This document shows, piece by piece, positions 21,296-36,200 of a stretch of 64,000 bases of DNA (its first letter is position 1; each line of letters starts with the position of its first letter). Location of the stretch: assembly GCA_001724265.1 (NCBI GenBank), contig MEDY01000018.1, forward strand, positions 1 through 64,000, read 5' to 3'. Position numbers and translations under genes: made by a program. The DNA is from Rhizaria sp. SCN 62-66. Lineage: Eukaryota > Rhizaria, unplaced. The notes below the pieces were generated by a model. That model saw only the letters and a list, made by a program, of their open reading frames with translations. It searched no databases and was not told the origin of the DNA.

Positions 21296-24200
21296 TTACT
21301 GCTGCTCACCGTCATTGTCTCGATCGCCATTTACGTGATGATGATCGTAGTTCTGTGCATATTGGTGATGTTCGGTTGCATTATCACCATATCCACTCAG
21401 CGTATGCTCGTTGTAGCCGTTACGAACGTCAGTGATGTCGTTGAGTTGATGAGGGAACTGATCATGTTCATCCTCCTCGTCATCGTGCTCATGATGCACG
21501 CCAAACCCGCCAAATCCGCCGCCAAGCTCTGCGCGCTGTTGCGCCTCCCACATCATTTCGCTCTCGTGGTAACCGTGCGCACTCGTGGCGTGACCGTGGT
21601 TGGCGCTGAAGTGACTGTGAGCCGAGTCCACCCCACTGAAGCCGCTTGTGTTGCTGATGTTGTTGGTAACAAAGCCAGGTCCGCCGAAACCGACAGTGTT
21701 AGCAGCAAAGCTGTTGCCGTTGCCGCTGCTGCTGCTGCTACTGCTATTGGTGTGGCTCAGACTCGGAGCGTGGGAGCGTGTATGCGTGTCACTCGCACTA
21801 TCGTCGCCGAAATGCAGCGGAGGCAGCAGATGGGGCTGTTGATACTGCTGTTGCAAATGATACGGTAAGCTACTATTAGTGTGATTAGGGGCAACAGCGG
21901 CATTACCAGCAACGTTATTGTGGCCGCGCATACCAGTGACAGCGCTGCCGGCAGTGGCAGCGTCTGTCATACTTGCATGATAGCTCTCAGTCGCGGTATG
22001 ACTGTAGTAGCGCCCTAACTCTGCCCTGCCAGCAGCAGGCCCGTATAGAGAGTAGCCATTCGGGCCCCCGAATCCAGCGCTGAGTTCGTTTGCGTTAGCG
22101 ACACTGGTGAAACTTGTGACAGGAGCTGGAAGCACCGGGGCAACAGCGCCTTCACTGGGGTCAAACCCGCCTGCATGGGGAACGAACGCGGTGTTATTGG
22201 CAAAGCCACCGTTGCCACCATTGTGGTACATGTTGAAGCTCTGCTGTCCGGATGACTCAGCAGGCAATTCCCACCCCGGCCACGCGGCACCAGCACGACG
22301 CCTACCAGCGCCACCGTGACTAGCACTGTCGTCGTCGTCGTCGTCATCATCATCACCGAACCTGCTCGCGTTCACGCTCGCTGAGTCAGCGGGTCCGGCC
22401 TCAGCAGCGGTGGCTCTCGCGTGTTCCTCGAGCTCCTTGGCCATCTCCGCCTCGAACGCGGCCGCCTCGCGGTCCGCGCGGCGCTTGCGGAACGCTGTGG
22501 TGGCCCTGCGCAGCGCGCGCTGGAACACCGTCGCTGCCAGCACGTACGCCGCCGAGTGGTTCTCCGCCGACAGCTCGCTGATTTCGGGGAAATTGCCACG
22601 TAGAGTCGAGCGGTTGGACTTAAGCTTCTCGTTCTGACGCGAAATAGTAGCGTTTTCGATGCCGAACACGCGGCGCATGAGTCCCATGGCCAGGTCGGCG
22701 TAGTGGATGTAGCCGTTGTACTGCTTGAGGTCAATCTCGACCAGCAGCCGCAGCATCGCGGGGGTGTCCAGCGGGTCCTCAGCGAAGCCCAGCGGCGCCG
22801 GCGCGGTGTTGAGGAAGCCGCAAAGCTTGGTGACGTGCATCCACATTGGTTTTTCGGGCAGAACTTCCGTGTCGTCAAGCGTGAACGTGTTCTTGAGGCA
22901 GGCGATGCACGTTGCGCAGCAGCCGCAGGCGCCGCCCTCTTCGCAGCACGCCGCGCCCGCGCCGTCACCCTTGGCCGAGTCCATCAGACTGTTGAGTCCA
23001 CTGCCGCTGCCGCTGTTACGGCGCGAGTTGAGCGAGTTGCGCCCGCTATCGAGGCCGCTCGCGCTGTTGCGGCGGCTCGAAGCCTTGCTCGTGCTGCTGC
23101 CACGCTTCGGCAGCAGCAGCGCCGCGTTGGCGTTGTTGCCGGTGGTGCTGGTGGCGGCGCCGCCGGCACGGCTGCTGGAGCGCGGCTCGGGCGGGGGCGA
23201 CATAAGTGACTTTAACATGAGCTGATTGAACTGGTCCGCGTTGGCCGCGAGCGTGCGGCGGCGCTCCACCAGCTCCGGGGATAAACTGGAGCCAGGCGAC
23301 GGCGCTGTCGTCGTCGTCGACGTCGTTGTTGTATTGCCGCTGGTGTTGCTGGAGACGGCGGAGTGCGCGGGATCGGTCGACGGGGCAGGGGCCAAGGACG
23401 GCGGGCTGGTCGCCGTCGCCGACACGGTCACTGCCGTGAGATTCACAGTGCTCAGGTTATCAACAATGTTGACTGGAGCGGGGGCGACGGAAGCACGCGA
23501 CCCAGCGCCGCTACGCTGAGTGTCGCCGCGGTTATTCCGGTTACTGCGGTTCTGAGTCTGGATCTGCAATAATGACGACGTGCTGACATCGGTGAGAAGC
23601 GATTGTTGCAGGGCGTGTAGGTTGCGCCTGCCGGACAGCGGAGTCTCGCCACTGTCTGCAGCGTCGCCGCCGTTGGAAACGCCGCTGTCACTGCTGGTTG
23701 GCGCAGGGGGCAGCGGGGGCGGCGGAAGCGGACCCCTGGTGTCGCCAGCGCTTGCGTTTGTGAACGCGTCAACGTCGGAGTTGAGCTGTTGTTGGGTGAC
23801 GGCAGCTGCCGCAGCTGCAGCGAATGCCGCGCGCTCAGCCTTGTTCCGCCGGCGCCTCTCCGCGCGCTCGTCCTCCGCATCGGCAGCAGCCGCTGCTGCA
23901 GCAGCACTGGTGTGAGCCAGAGCGTCGTTGTTGTCACCGCCATTGCCAGAAGCGAACATATCGTGACTGGTCGCGCGACGGGTGTAGTTCTCAAGGTATT
24001 CATCGTCAGCGGCGTCGTCATTGCTACCACGGTCTCGCGCGCGGCTACGATTCGCGTCGTTGTTGCGTCGGTGATGCAAGTCTGTGTGCTGCCTCGTCTC
24101 GTCCTCCTCAATGCTCGCGTCAACGCTCGCTGTCATTTGACCGCTCGCACCAGTGTCGTTCACGTTGATGGAGGTCTTAGTATTGCGTGCCGGGTTAGGG

Positions 24201-27200
24201 TTCTGACTGCGCCTCTTCTCCGCCATCGACAGCGCATGGTGAAGCGAGTTGAGCTGCGACATGTGGACGGCGTCGAACGCGTTCTTCCCACTGTACGCGG
24301 CAGAGGTCAAACCACTGCTGCCTGGCGCGTCGCCGCTGCTCGGGCTGCGCCCGCTCGATGTGCCAGCGCCACTATTAGCATTGCCGTCGCCACCGTTGCC
24401 GTTGTTCCCACTGCTGTTGTTGTTGTTGTTGTTGCCGTTGATGTACGCAGAGTGCTTCTCGCGGCGCAGCTGCAGCTCAACTTGTTGCATGCGGTACGAT
24501 TGGACCTGCCCGCGCCTCCAGTCAGCCCAGGACTCGGCGAAAATCCTGATCTGGTCACGGTTCACGGGCGTATCGGAAGTCGCGGGGTCGTTCAACACTT
24601 CAGACTCGAAGTTATCGACAACGATAGCCACGAACACGTTAAGAATGAGAAACGTGGTGATGACCTGGAAGACGACGAAATACAGCGGCGTCCAGAACGG
24701 GTAGCCGCAGTCGAGCACGGGGGCCGTGTTGTCGCAGAAGGGAGGCTGCACCATCAACGACGACATGATGCCGTTCCACGACTCGCCCGTGGCAGAGCGG
24801 AAGAGCGTGCTGATAGCGCGCGGGAATGTGGTGAAGTTGGCGTTATTGTTATTTTCGGGACCGGGGCGCACGCGGCCGAAGATGTTCATGCCGAGAATAG
24901 CGAAGACGAAGAATGTAATGAACAGCACGAGGCCGACGGAAAGCAGCGATGGGATCGAGAAGGCGACGGTCTGCACCAGCATCTGCAATCCCTGCGCGCG
25001 CTTGAGCAGGCGGAACACGCGGAACACGCGGAACACGCGGAAGATCGTGGGGTCGATGCCCATGAGTCCGTTACCGCTGCGGCGCGCGACGAGGGGCAGA
25101 ATGGAGATGATGATAATGACGCAGTCGAACTTGTTCCAGTTGTCCGCCAAGTACTGCCGCGAGCCGAGTCCGGCGAACTTGAGCATGAGGTCGGCAACGA
25201 AGAGATACGTGCAAATATCGTTAAGCTCGGTCATCACGTTGGCCATGCGCGTGGGCTGGTCGTACCACATCAGGCACATGATGACCATGTTAACGACGAC
25301 GATAATAATCACGCCGATGTCGTACGCAGGGTGCTCGACCAAATTGTAGCAGAGATTGCGCAGCCGTACTTCGATGTACGGCGACTTGTACGCAAACCCG
25401 TCGTTGTGGCGCGCCTTCTCGGCCGCTACGTCCTTGCTTGCACTCGTGTGCGTGACGAACATGTGTGCCGCGTCCTCCCGCGTCATCACCACGGGCGACG
25501 GGGACGACCGCGCCTCCGGTGGCGTCACTGCGGGCTCGGCGGCCTGCGGATCAGACGCAGGCTCGTCATCGGCTGCGTTAGTGTCCATGGGATCAGTCAC
25601 GGCCGAGTCAGCATCAACAGCGTTACCCTTGTCGCTCACACCGCTCTTGTTGAGCGCGCCGAGGTTCGACGACGAGCGGAGAAACGAGGACGCAGAGCGG
25701 TTGAGTTGCGCCTCGTTGGTACGGCCCTTGGCGCGGCGCAGCGACTTCATCAGCGCAGCACGGGGGCTCGCAACACCCTCGTCGACAGTCCCGCCAGCAG
25801 CAGCAGCAGCAGCAGCTGCTGCAGTGCCCGCGGCTGCGCTGGGAGTCGCAGTCGCGGCAGAGTCATTGTTTGTGTCGCTGGGCTCGACAGATGGTGCAGG
25901 CGGTAGCGGGGGCGGCGGAGGCGGCGGCATCGGCGCGACTGAGCTGCTGCTGCCGTGCAACAGCGGCTGCGGCGAAAGCAACGGGTGCGTAACGCTGCTG
26001 TTGTTCGCGCTCACCGGACTGGCGGGGCCAGCAAAGTTGCTGTCGTCATCGTCAACAAGACCGGCTGCAGCGTGCACGGGAGTGAAGTTGGTCGTGATAT
26101 TGTCCTTGTTCGCGGCGTCAGCACCGTTGCTCGTGTCGTCCGAGTCGGTGGTCGTGTCACTCTCGTCCCGCAGCTTGATATCGCCGGTGAACGGGTTGAA
26201 CGCGGTCACCTTGCGCGACAGCCAGCGCGTCTCGAGCCTCCGGTGGAACTCCTCTTCGGCTTCAGTGCGGCGCAGACGGCAAAAGCAGAAGACGGGCTTG
26301 TGCGGCGGCAGCGGCCGCACGGGCGGCTGCGTCGACGCGATGTCCTTGAACGCTTCGAGGTAGTTGAGCTGGTCGTCAGTCATGTTGGCCGAGTCCGTGA
26401 AGGTCTCAAGGTTCTTCTTGTACTCGTCGACGACAACACCGACGAAGAGGGACATGACGAAGAACCCACCGACTAGAATAAACAACACAAAATACACAAC
26501 GGCCCACACAGCGGCGTCGGCGCGCGGTCCGTCGTAGTCGTTGGTGCCGTCCATCACGATCTGCATGATTTGCGGCCACATCTCGAACGTGGAGATCTCG
26601 AACAGCAGCAGGAACGCGTTGGGCACGTCGTCGAAGTTCATACCGTACGGGGATTTCCAGGCGAAGATCGCCTTTTCGGGGTCCAGGTATGCCGCGGTAG
26701 GCATCTTAGGGGTGAGGCCGGCGCCTGAGTTAGCCGCAAACTGTTTGGCCACATTCGTTTCCGCAGAGCCACTGGCAAGAGCTGCGAAAGCATCAGTGGA
26801 GTGAATTTGGGGCGAGAAGCCTTGAGCGCGCCAGTAGAACTCAGTATCACCACCTGAGGGCTCTGTAGCTGACGATGCAGTGACCGAGGTAATTAGCGCA
26901 GTGCGACTGTGAGCAAGGCGTGACTTGATATCGCCACGCGGGATAGCGGCAGCGGCGGCGCGGTGCTTCGAGTCAGCCTGCTGTTGCTTGTATGCGGGCG
27001 TAGCTGCAATCAACCACGGTGCGCTTTCACTGCCAGAAACAGTCGAGGAACGACGCTTGCTAGTCTGGGCAGATGTAGATTGTGACTGACTGTGCGCCCG
27101 GAGTGCCTTGACCGCGTGCGTACGGTCCTCAAGCAGCTCTTGCAGCCGGCCGGTAAAGAACGCTTCGAGAGCGTGGCGCGAGAGCGCCGAGTTGGCAACA

Positions 27201-30200
27201 GACCAGACGCGGGCAAGCGATTGTGAGAGCCACTCGCCGCGGGCGCCGCCGTATAGTGCGGAGTGACTGTGAGCAGCGGAGTCGGTCGAGTCAGTCTCGC
27301 TGCTATTATCGCGCGCAGATGGGGTGAACGCAAGCTTGATATCACTGTCATGACCCTCGTCATCGACTGTCTCATTGTGAGTGCCGCCAGCAGCAATGTT
27401 ACTGTCATCATTCTCGTCAACAAGGTAATCAATATCGTCAAGAGCAAACACGGTGTCGTCGTTGTTGTCTTCGTTGCCTGTGTGTTTGTTGATAGTGTAA
27501 CGCAGTGCGCGCACAGCATGCACTGGCCGGCCGTCAGTCGTCGGCGTGAAATCGACAACGACCTCATCACCACTGCGATCCCCGCCATTCGCACTCGCTG
27601 TCTGAAGCCGTGACTGCGTCTGCAACTCGGACGGTGATGGGGAGGGGGATGCGCGCAGTGTCGTGGTGACGCGGCGGCGCGAGCTATGCAGGAACGCCGG
27701 TCCACCACTAGAGCGCGCAGCAAATGCATTGCTGCCAAACTGCTGTTTTTGTTGCTGCTGTTGGTGTTGCTCGATGAAAAGAGAAGGGTTACGCTTGTAT
27801 GCGTTGCGCGCATCAAGAGTCGTCATAATCATCTCAGCACGCGCCACGGTCTGCTTGTGAGGCGGCTTAGCTTCCGCCGTCGCGGAGGCCTTCGGTGCGC
27901 GAGCCGTGACAGGAGTGACGGGCTGCGTGAACGGGTATAAGTCGATCTCACCACTGGTTTGCTCGCGAACAACATACGCAGACACGCTCGCCGCCGCAGA
28001 AACAGTCGCATCGAGGGCCTGTGTACGGCTGGTCATCGTCGCCTTGACCGGCGCGAACGAGTAGTCGGACTTGAACCCAAGCGCCGCCGTGAGCAGCGAC
28101 ACTGGCGTCTGCCCGCGCGTGACAGCGGCACGTGTCTCCGCAAGCGCTGAGAGCGCGTGCGGCGCGTTGATGGGGTTATTGATGTCCATCAGCACCTGGC
28201 ACTCGTCGCGGTTGACGCCGTAAAGCACCTCGAGCACGCCGTTGCCGTACCACGCCTCGCAGCGGTTGAGACGGCCCTTGAAGAGCTGGACGCCGATGAC
28301 GGCGAAGACGAGATAGAAAAAGCTGCCGACGAGCAGGACCTTGCCCAGCGAGCGGCCAGACGCGGTGATCGAGTCGACGATGATCTTCGCGCGGGGGAAG
28401 TTGGCCACGAGCTTGAGCGGACGCAGCGCGCGAAAAGCGCGAAAGTTGTTGAGCGGCGAGTTGGGGTCCGTACCGAAGAGAATGTAGATGAGCGAGAAGA
28501 TGACAATGCACAGGTCGATGATGTTCCACGGTGAACGCAGGTATGAACCCTTATGCAGCAGGAAACCAAGTGCGAGAATCTTAATTACGGCCTCAAGAGT
28601 GAAGATGGCAGCGACGACAATGTCGGACACGTCGAGCATGGTGTCCAGCGTGGAGCCCTGCGAGATGGTCGAGTCTGATAGCGCGGAAATGACCGACGTG
28701 AACAGGATCGACACGATGACAAAGATTTCGAAGAACCGCGAAGTCATAAGGCGCGCGAGGAACACGCGCACCCGGTGCGTCGGCGGGAGGATGAAGCACG
28801 ACACGCCGTACAGTCGCAACGGGGTCACCGCCACGCTCTCGCGCGAGGACGACTTGAGGTACGGGTGGAAGTGGTCGACCGCGGTGCGGTGGCGTAGGAA
28901 GCTCGGGATCGCGTTCGCGTCAGCGTCGGCGTCGGCATCGGCGTCGGTCTCGCTGGTGTCACCGCTGCCCGGCGCGGACTTGAGCGGGCCAGAGCTGAAG
29001 CTGGAGCTCGAACCAAGGCCAGAGCCAGGGCGCGAGCCAGTGGGGCCGCTGATGTTGGGCGAGATTGAGCCGGAGCGGGACGCCAAGGGACCACCGGGCG
29101 GCGCGAGCAGGCCCGTCGTGTCGTTGCTGTTGTTGAACGACGACGCTGCGAAAGAGGCAGTCTGAGCGTAGCCGGGCGGGTCGGTGTGGTAGCCCTGGGT
29201 TTGCGGCGTCGAGAAATCGGCGAAGCGGGCCATCTTCCTGACTCCGCGCGCGCTACCAGTCAAGCTCGCCTGGCCGGCGATGGTGTTGCTGTTGGTCGAG
29301 GGCGAGCCCTTGACGCCGCCGTTGTCGCCTGGGACGCTGGGAACGCTGAACGGATCGAAGGGCTGTTCTTGGTGGATCGGGTGCGAGTCGAGTCTCTGCA
29401 AGTGTGAGCCCTGGTGGGGGAGGAAGTGGCTCTGCGGCGGCACAAAGAACCCGTGAGTCGGAGCAGGAGCAGCAGCAGCAGCAGCAGCGCCATTGTTGGC
29501 GTGATACACAGCAGCGAGCGCGAGGGCTGCGGCGTGAGTCTCGGCATCAGCAGGGGCAGCAGCGCTGCCGCTGCCGCTGCCACTAGCGCTGTGAGCGCTA
29601 GCGCTGTCACCGCGGGCGTCGTGGACGCCTGTGATCGCGCTGCCCAGGCCGCCCGCGCTGTTGTAGATGTTGATGACGGGGGACGCCGCGTCGGAGCTAG
29701 GAGGAGAGCTCGCGGTAGACAGGAACGACTGCTGCTGCGCGAAGACTGGCAGAGCCGGCAGCGCTGAGAGCGCGGACACAGGCCGCACAGTCACGTCATC
29801 GCCGGCCCCGGCGCTACAGTGGCCGCTGGCGTTGCTATGAGTCGCCGCGCCGGGCACTGTGAGCGTGGAGCCGTCGCCTTTGGATGACGGTTGTGCAGCA
29901 GTGGCCGAGGGCGCCGCAGCAGGGACGGGCATGGACCGAGAGCGCGCCACAGGTGGCGCTGTGCCGTGAGCCCTTGAGCCAGAGCCGGAGCCAGAGCCCG
30001 GGCCAGAGCCGGCGCGGGGCTCCGTGGGTGCTGCTAGCTCGGGGACGGACTCAGGTGCAATAGGCGCGGGCGCATTTGCACCGATAATAGTCTCAACAGC
30101 GGCATCAGGGTGTGCGCGAGTCTCAGGAACATCAGCACTGGCGTCCGCGTTGTTGTGTACACTGTCTGTGGGAGCGGGAGGCAGCGGGGGCGGGGGCAGT

Positions 30201-33200
30201 GGGCTGTAGCCGTTGCCACCGTGGCCAGCACCGGCATTACCGGGGCCACCGCCAGTTGTGCCAGGGTTGAGGTGATTGCTGGACAGGAACGCGGAGACCG
30301 AGGGCAAGAGAACCCCACCGAGCGAAACCTCGCCAGTGATTTCACTGCTGGAACCCCACAGCTCACCGTTATTCCCCCCATTAATACCAGCGCCAGAGGT
30401 GGAGCTACTCGAGTTGCCCCCGTTGTTGTTGCCATTCAAGGTGACGAGCGGCCCGACGACGCTGACGCTGCTACTCGGCACCAGCGCGAACGCGGGGAAA
30501 CCCGTGTTGTGGCCGTGCGCGGCGTCGGTGTGCGGCACCAGTGCCGCGGCGAGGCCCGCAGCGGCAAGCGGGGACGCGGCTGCTGCGGCAGCGTCTGAGT
30601 CATTACGCGGCGACAAAGAACCGTCAGGCAGCTCACTAGAGCTGCCAAGGTTGTTCGCATTAATGCGAAGAGTGGTGGGAGAAACTAGCGGCGCAAGAGC
30701 GGGCGTCGTGGCCGCAGAGGCGGGCACTGATACTGTACCGCGGGCAGAGAGCGGCCGCGCTGACTGTGGCCGCGACGACCGTGCACCGGCAGCAGTGTTC
30801 GCTGTATCACTGTCATTGCCATGACCAGAGCCGGGCGCTGCGCCCGCGGTGGCGTTCGCAGGCGTCGCGTCGGCGGCGGTGGCGGCACGGCGGCCGCGCA
30901 GCTGCTCGTGCTGCTGCTGCTGCAGCTGCGCTTTCTCCACAGCCTCTTGCGACACGCCGAACGGGATGACGTCGTTGAACTGGTCCTCGTTGCGGGTGAA
31001 GCAGCGGCCGAGGCACGCGAGCAGACGCGACACGCAGCCGTCCTCGCCGCCGCACGTCCGGTGCCCGCCGCGGCCGAGCATCCACGGCCGCGCGTTGGCC
31101 ACCTCCGCCAGCTCAACCTGCTCGCCGTCTTCGGCGTTGTCCTCGCCGTCGGCGGTGTCGGAGGACACGTCTTCTTCGCCGGCAGACCGGCGACGCGCGC
31201 GTTCCGCGCGGCGCAGCTCCTGACGCTTCTTGACCGCGGCGCGCGTGCGCAGGCGAGCCATGTGCGTCTCGTACGAGTGCTCGGGGAAGAAACGGCTCGT
31301 CAGGAACGTGCGGCGACGGTCGCCGCCGGCACCCTGGAAAAGAGAAAACAAATTATAAAAGCGATATCATGAGTAAGGTGCACAAAGAACGAAGGTATTT
31401 TGACAAAACAAAACGGTTCGAGATAAATTTGTCATAATATGGTGATATTGCTGAATGGTGCCTACCTGGAACATAATACCGTCGTTCGACGGCGCAATGC
31501 CGAAGCCGGTGCGGGGAGCGCGCGGCGCGATGCCTGACCGCGCGAGCTGCTGCTGCTGCTGTGGGTGCGCAGTCGTCGTCGTGTCATCGGTCCCGCTCTG
31601 GCTCGCGGCCGAGGCAGCGCCTGCACCGCCGGCGCCGGCGTTGTTCGCACCAGCAGCAGCGCCAGTGACGCGCGACCGCGAGTGCGAGTGCGCGTATGAC
31701 CGTGATCGCGAGCGCGGCGACGGCGGGCGTTGTTGCTGCTCATCAGCGCCAGCGTCGCCGCCGTCCTTGGGGACGACAGCGGCGATGCGGGCCTGTGAGG
31801 TCGCGAGGGACGCACGTCTCTGCTTTCCGTGGGTCGCCGCTGCGGGGGGCTCGGTGCTGGACTGCGAGTCAGACCTCGGCATCTGCTGGTACTGCGGTTG
31901 CTGCTGCTGTTGCTGGTGATGCTGCTGATGCGCACGGAGTCGCGACGGCGACGGCGAAGGCACGCGCGAGCCCGCATGGGGCTTGGTCTTGTTGCCACGC
32001 TGCTGTTGGTCCCGCGCGCCGCCAGTGCGGCGACGCTCACCTGCACTTGCGCCAGCGCCAGCGCCAGCTCCAGTGCCAGTGCCAGTGTTGCCGGCGTCCG
32101 AGTCCGAGTCCGAGCTCGAACTCGCGTGCAGCGCGTTGACGAGCTGTCCGCCGAAGAGCGCGCCCCTGTTGCCCGCGGCGCCGGGCCGCAGCATGCGCTT
32201 TGCGCGCATCACGCGCACGAGCACTTCGACGGCCTTGCTCTCAGCTTCGGCGTTAAGGTAGTCCGCCTTGTCATTATCGCCCGCGCGGCGCGCCTTGTTG
32301 GCCGACTTGAGCATGCGCTCGACGTCCTTGATCGCGAGCGGGATGAGGCCCTTGGGGTCCATCAGCACAGGCCCCGCGCTGCCGCCGCCGGCGCCGCCGC
32401 CGCTGCTGTTGGCGCCGGCGCTGTTGAAGGCGGGGTCCATCATAACAGTGTTGATCATACTGCGGATACGGCGGTGGCCGGGGGTAGCCGCACCGGCACC
32501 GGCGCCAACGCTGGCGCTGGCGCTGGCGTTGGCGGCGCTGCCGGCGGGGGCATTGCTGGAGCCGGGTAGCGCCGTGCCCGACGGTCCAAACAGCGCATTG
32601 TTATTGGCATGGCCGTGAGTCGGCGACAGGAAAGCATTCGCACCCTTGTTGCCACCCGCAGCGCGGCTTGTGTGAGGTGCCTGCCTCGCACTATGCGGCT
32701 GCTGCTGCTGCTGCTGCTGTGGGATAGTGATTGTAAGCTCCGGAGAAAGTCCAGGACCCATACCAGTGCCAGAGCCAGTGTGGGCGTGAGCGCCCGAGCT
32801 CGGGTGACCGTGCGGGTATGCGTGCGTGTTTGCGTTGGCGCCAGTAACGATCGTGACCGTGACACCGCCAGGCGCCGGGGACGGCGGCCGCGAGCGCGAC
32901 CGCGCGTTCCGTGGCGACGGCGACGGCGATGGAGACGGGGACCGGCCGGCCAGCGCCAGCGCGTCAGGGGGGTGACCCCCGCTGCCGCCGTCACCGCCCC
33001 CGGAGTTGCTGCGGGCCGGCGAGGCGGCGGACGGCACCGCGAGCGACGACCTGCGGGAGCCCGCGCCGGCACTAGCGGCGGTGCCGCTGTGGCCGCCGTG
33101 GCGGGGGCCATGCGCGCCAGTCGGCATGACGATTGTCGGTCCCGACGCCCCGATCCCGGCCTTGTTGTTCAGGACGGCGGCGGCGGCGGCGGCGGCGAGG

Positions 33201-36200
33201 TCCGGGTCGATCACCACTGTCAGCCCACCCGCGTGCACACTGGTGTTGGCAGCCGTGGCGCTCGCGGCGGCGTTGGCGGCGGCGGCGGAGTCGCCGGTGC
33301 TGTTGACCGTGACGTGTGCCAAGTCGGGCTGGCTGTGAGACTTGGACAGAGTGTGCTCGTGCCCAGTCGCAGCGGTCGCAGAAGCGGCAGCAGCAGTCGC
33401 GTCACTGGAGCCTGGAGCAGCGCCAGTGCCGTCGGCGATCGCGGTGGTCGCGGCCGCAGCGCGGGCGTCGGCAGGGAAGAGAGAGGACAGCAAGTCACCC
33501 TGCAGAGTGTCGCGCCAGCGGTTGAGGCTCAGGCCCTTCATCTCGCTCCGCGCAATCGCGTAGAGGTCGTCCTCGTCGTCCTCGGCAGCGTTCGCGCCGG
33601 CTGCAGCGACGGCGGCGGCGGCAGGCGCGGCGTTGGTGTCAGCGCCAGAGATGATCGCAGCGGGCGACTTGGCGCTGGTCTTAGCGACGCCGTCATCGTC
33701 GCTGTCGTCGTCGTCGTCAGCGCCGCTGCGGCCGCTGTGGTCGGCGTCGTCCGCCGCGTCGTCGTCGTCTTCGTCGCGGTCGCCCTCGCCGTCTTCGGTG
33801 GGCGACGTGTCGTTGTCCGTCGCCGCGACCGAGTGCACGCGATGCTGGCTGTGCTGATAATAATGATACGTGCCGCCCACGGAGTACTCGCCCCCGCCCG
33901 CGCCAGTGCCAGCGCCCGTGCCAGAGGCGCTCACGCCGGCGCCCGCGACGACGATCAACGACCGGCGATTCGCGCTGTTGTAGTCGTCGCCCTGGCTGTT
34001 GTTGGCGTTGGCGCTGGCAGCGGGGGTGGTGAGGCCGTCGGCGATGATGTCAGCGAGGTTTTGACCGAGGTATAGCTCGTCGAACTGCTCTAAGACGTCG
34101 ATCATCTCTTGCTCTTCGGCAGTGGAGTCGACGTTGGAGAGCAGAATTGCGAAGAAAATGGCGATGACGACGTAGTTACCAAAGAACAACAGGATTACAA
34201 AGTAGATCACGGCGGCGTAGTTAGTGCCGCGCACAGCGTTGACGAGGACTTCGTTCCAGTTCTCTGCAGTGAGGATCTGGAACACCGCGAGCATTGCCCA
34301 TCCGAAGTGCTGGAAATTGGTGCGGCAAATCATCGGGTCTCCGGTCTGCGGGTCGTAGCAGTTCATCTTGTCGCGGAACAACTGCATGCCCAGCACGGCG
34401 AAGATGAACGAGAAGAGCATGAGCAGGACGCCGAAGTAGAAGAGCTCTAGCAACGACTCGGAAACGGCCAGGAGCAGGCGACGCAGGAAGGTCCACGTGC
34501 GCAGAAGCTTGAAGACGCGGAAAATGCGGAGCGCGCGGAAGAACACGGTGACATAGTTAAACCCTGCCTGGTTGAGACCAAAGTCAGTCCATGAGAGTAC
34601 GACAATGGCGAAATCAAAGCGGTTAAACGCGTCTTTAAAGTACAGCGAAGGACCGAGTCCGATGAATTTAAGCACGAACTCGATCGTAAAGACACCCGTG
34701 AATATCTGCGTGATGATGGTATTGGCATTTTCCCAAGCAGGTTGAATATTGTAGTGGTCGAAGCAGAGCACGATTGTGTTTGCGATGACGCTGAGGTTGA
34801 TCACCGTGGTAAAGTTCGGATGCGAGATGATCCAGTACATCGGCCACACGAGGTAGCGGAAGTACGCGTTATACACCGCCGCCGCACACCCGTCATCGCT
34901 GCCGCGCAGAGACATCTTCTTGAGCTGCTCCAGCCGCCGCTCCTCGACGCTGCGCGAGTCGACCGTGGCGTCGTCGCCGTTGACGTCGGCGGCGGCGTTG
35001 TGCTCCTTGTAGTACTCTCGCCAATATTGCGCGCTCTCGTCTATGGACCGCGACACCGACGTCGACGCCGTGGAGAAAGACGAGTTGCTGTGCGAGCCGC
35101 GCTGGTGGTACGACTGCGAGCTGCTCATCTCCGTCTCGCTCTCATCGCGCCACTGCGGCCGCCGCTTCACCGGCGCCGCGCTAGCACCTGAGTCGCCGTC
35201 GCTGCTGCCGCCCGCAGCGGTGGGGGCGTCGGAGCTGTGGTGACGGCGGTGCTTGCTCATGTTGCTGAACTTAGCGCCCCCACTCTTGTTGTTATTGTGA
35301 TTATTGGCGTCGTCGTCGTCGTCGTCGCTGTCGTAGGTGTGGGGGTGCAGCGAAACGACCACCGCGCGGCTGCTGCCGCCGAGAGACTGCTGCGCCTTGC
35401 TGAACGCAGTCACGCGGGTCCCTGTGGCAACCGGGTTAGAGTTCGCGTTCTTGTTGCTAGCGTTCTGGTGACTGCTGTGTGGACCTGACGCCATCGAGAC
35501 GGCAGGCGCCGGCCCGCCGCCAAGTCCGCCGCTGCCGCTGGCGGCAATGTCGCCCGCGTTGTTGGGCGTCGACGAAGGCTGCTTCATGGCGGACTTGATC
35601 GGTACGCGGCCCGCGGTCGTCGCCGCAGACCGGCTGCCTCGAGTGCCAGCGCTAGGGGCGGTCGTCGCGCCTGTGTTGGGGCTCGCGGCGGCGCCGTTTC
35701 TCGTGCTGTTAACCGCGCTATTGTTGCCGTTCACTGGAGAGATGGGAGGCAGAGACAGCGGGGCCGGCGCAGAGAGCTGGGTCACCGTCGTTGCAGCAGT
35801 CGCGCTCGCGGGGGCGTTGGCGGCGTTCGCGCTGGCGCGGCGGTGGTTCGCGAAAAAGGTGGCCGCAGCGGCGTCCTCAGGGTTGCTCAGTCTGTTCCTG
35901 TTGCTGCCGGCGCCGCCGCCGCCGCCGCCGCTGGAGCGGGCGTTGGTGTTGCTGCTGGCAGAGCTTTCGTCGGTGTCACCCGTGGGCGTGTGACTGTGTC
36001 CCGGAGCAGAGGGATCATTGGGGACTGGCGGCGGGGGCAACGGACTGCCGCGGTGTTCGCTGCCAGAATTCCCATCATTCGCAGTGTTATTCGCGCCTGT
36101 GTTCGTGTCGTTATTGTAGTTGATGTTGTTGATTGGGCCGGTGAAGCTACTGCTGTGCTCCGAGAGGCGCGCGAGCACGTCTAAGGGGATGTCGGGCATG

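Noticed and set aside
23789-25906. Plus-strand 705-codon frame antisense to channel domain IV
   Set aside because: It mirrors GC-rich coding sequence of the channel; the product is Arg/His/Val-rich with no homology.
31660-32570. Serine/arginine-rich frames antisense to the channel II-III linker
   Set aside because: They are shadows of Ser/Ala/Gly codons in a GC-rich exon.
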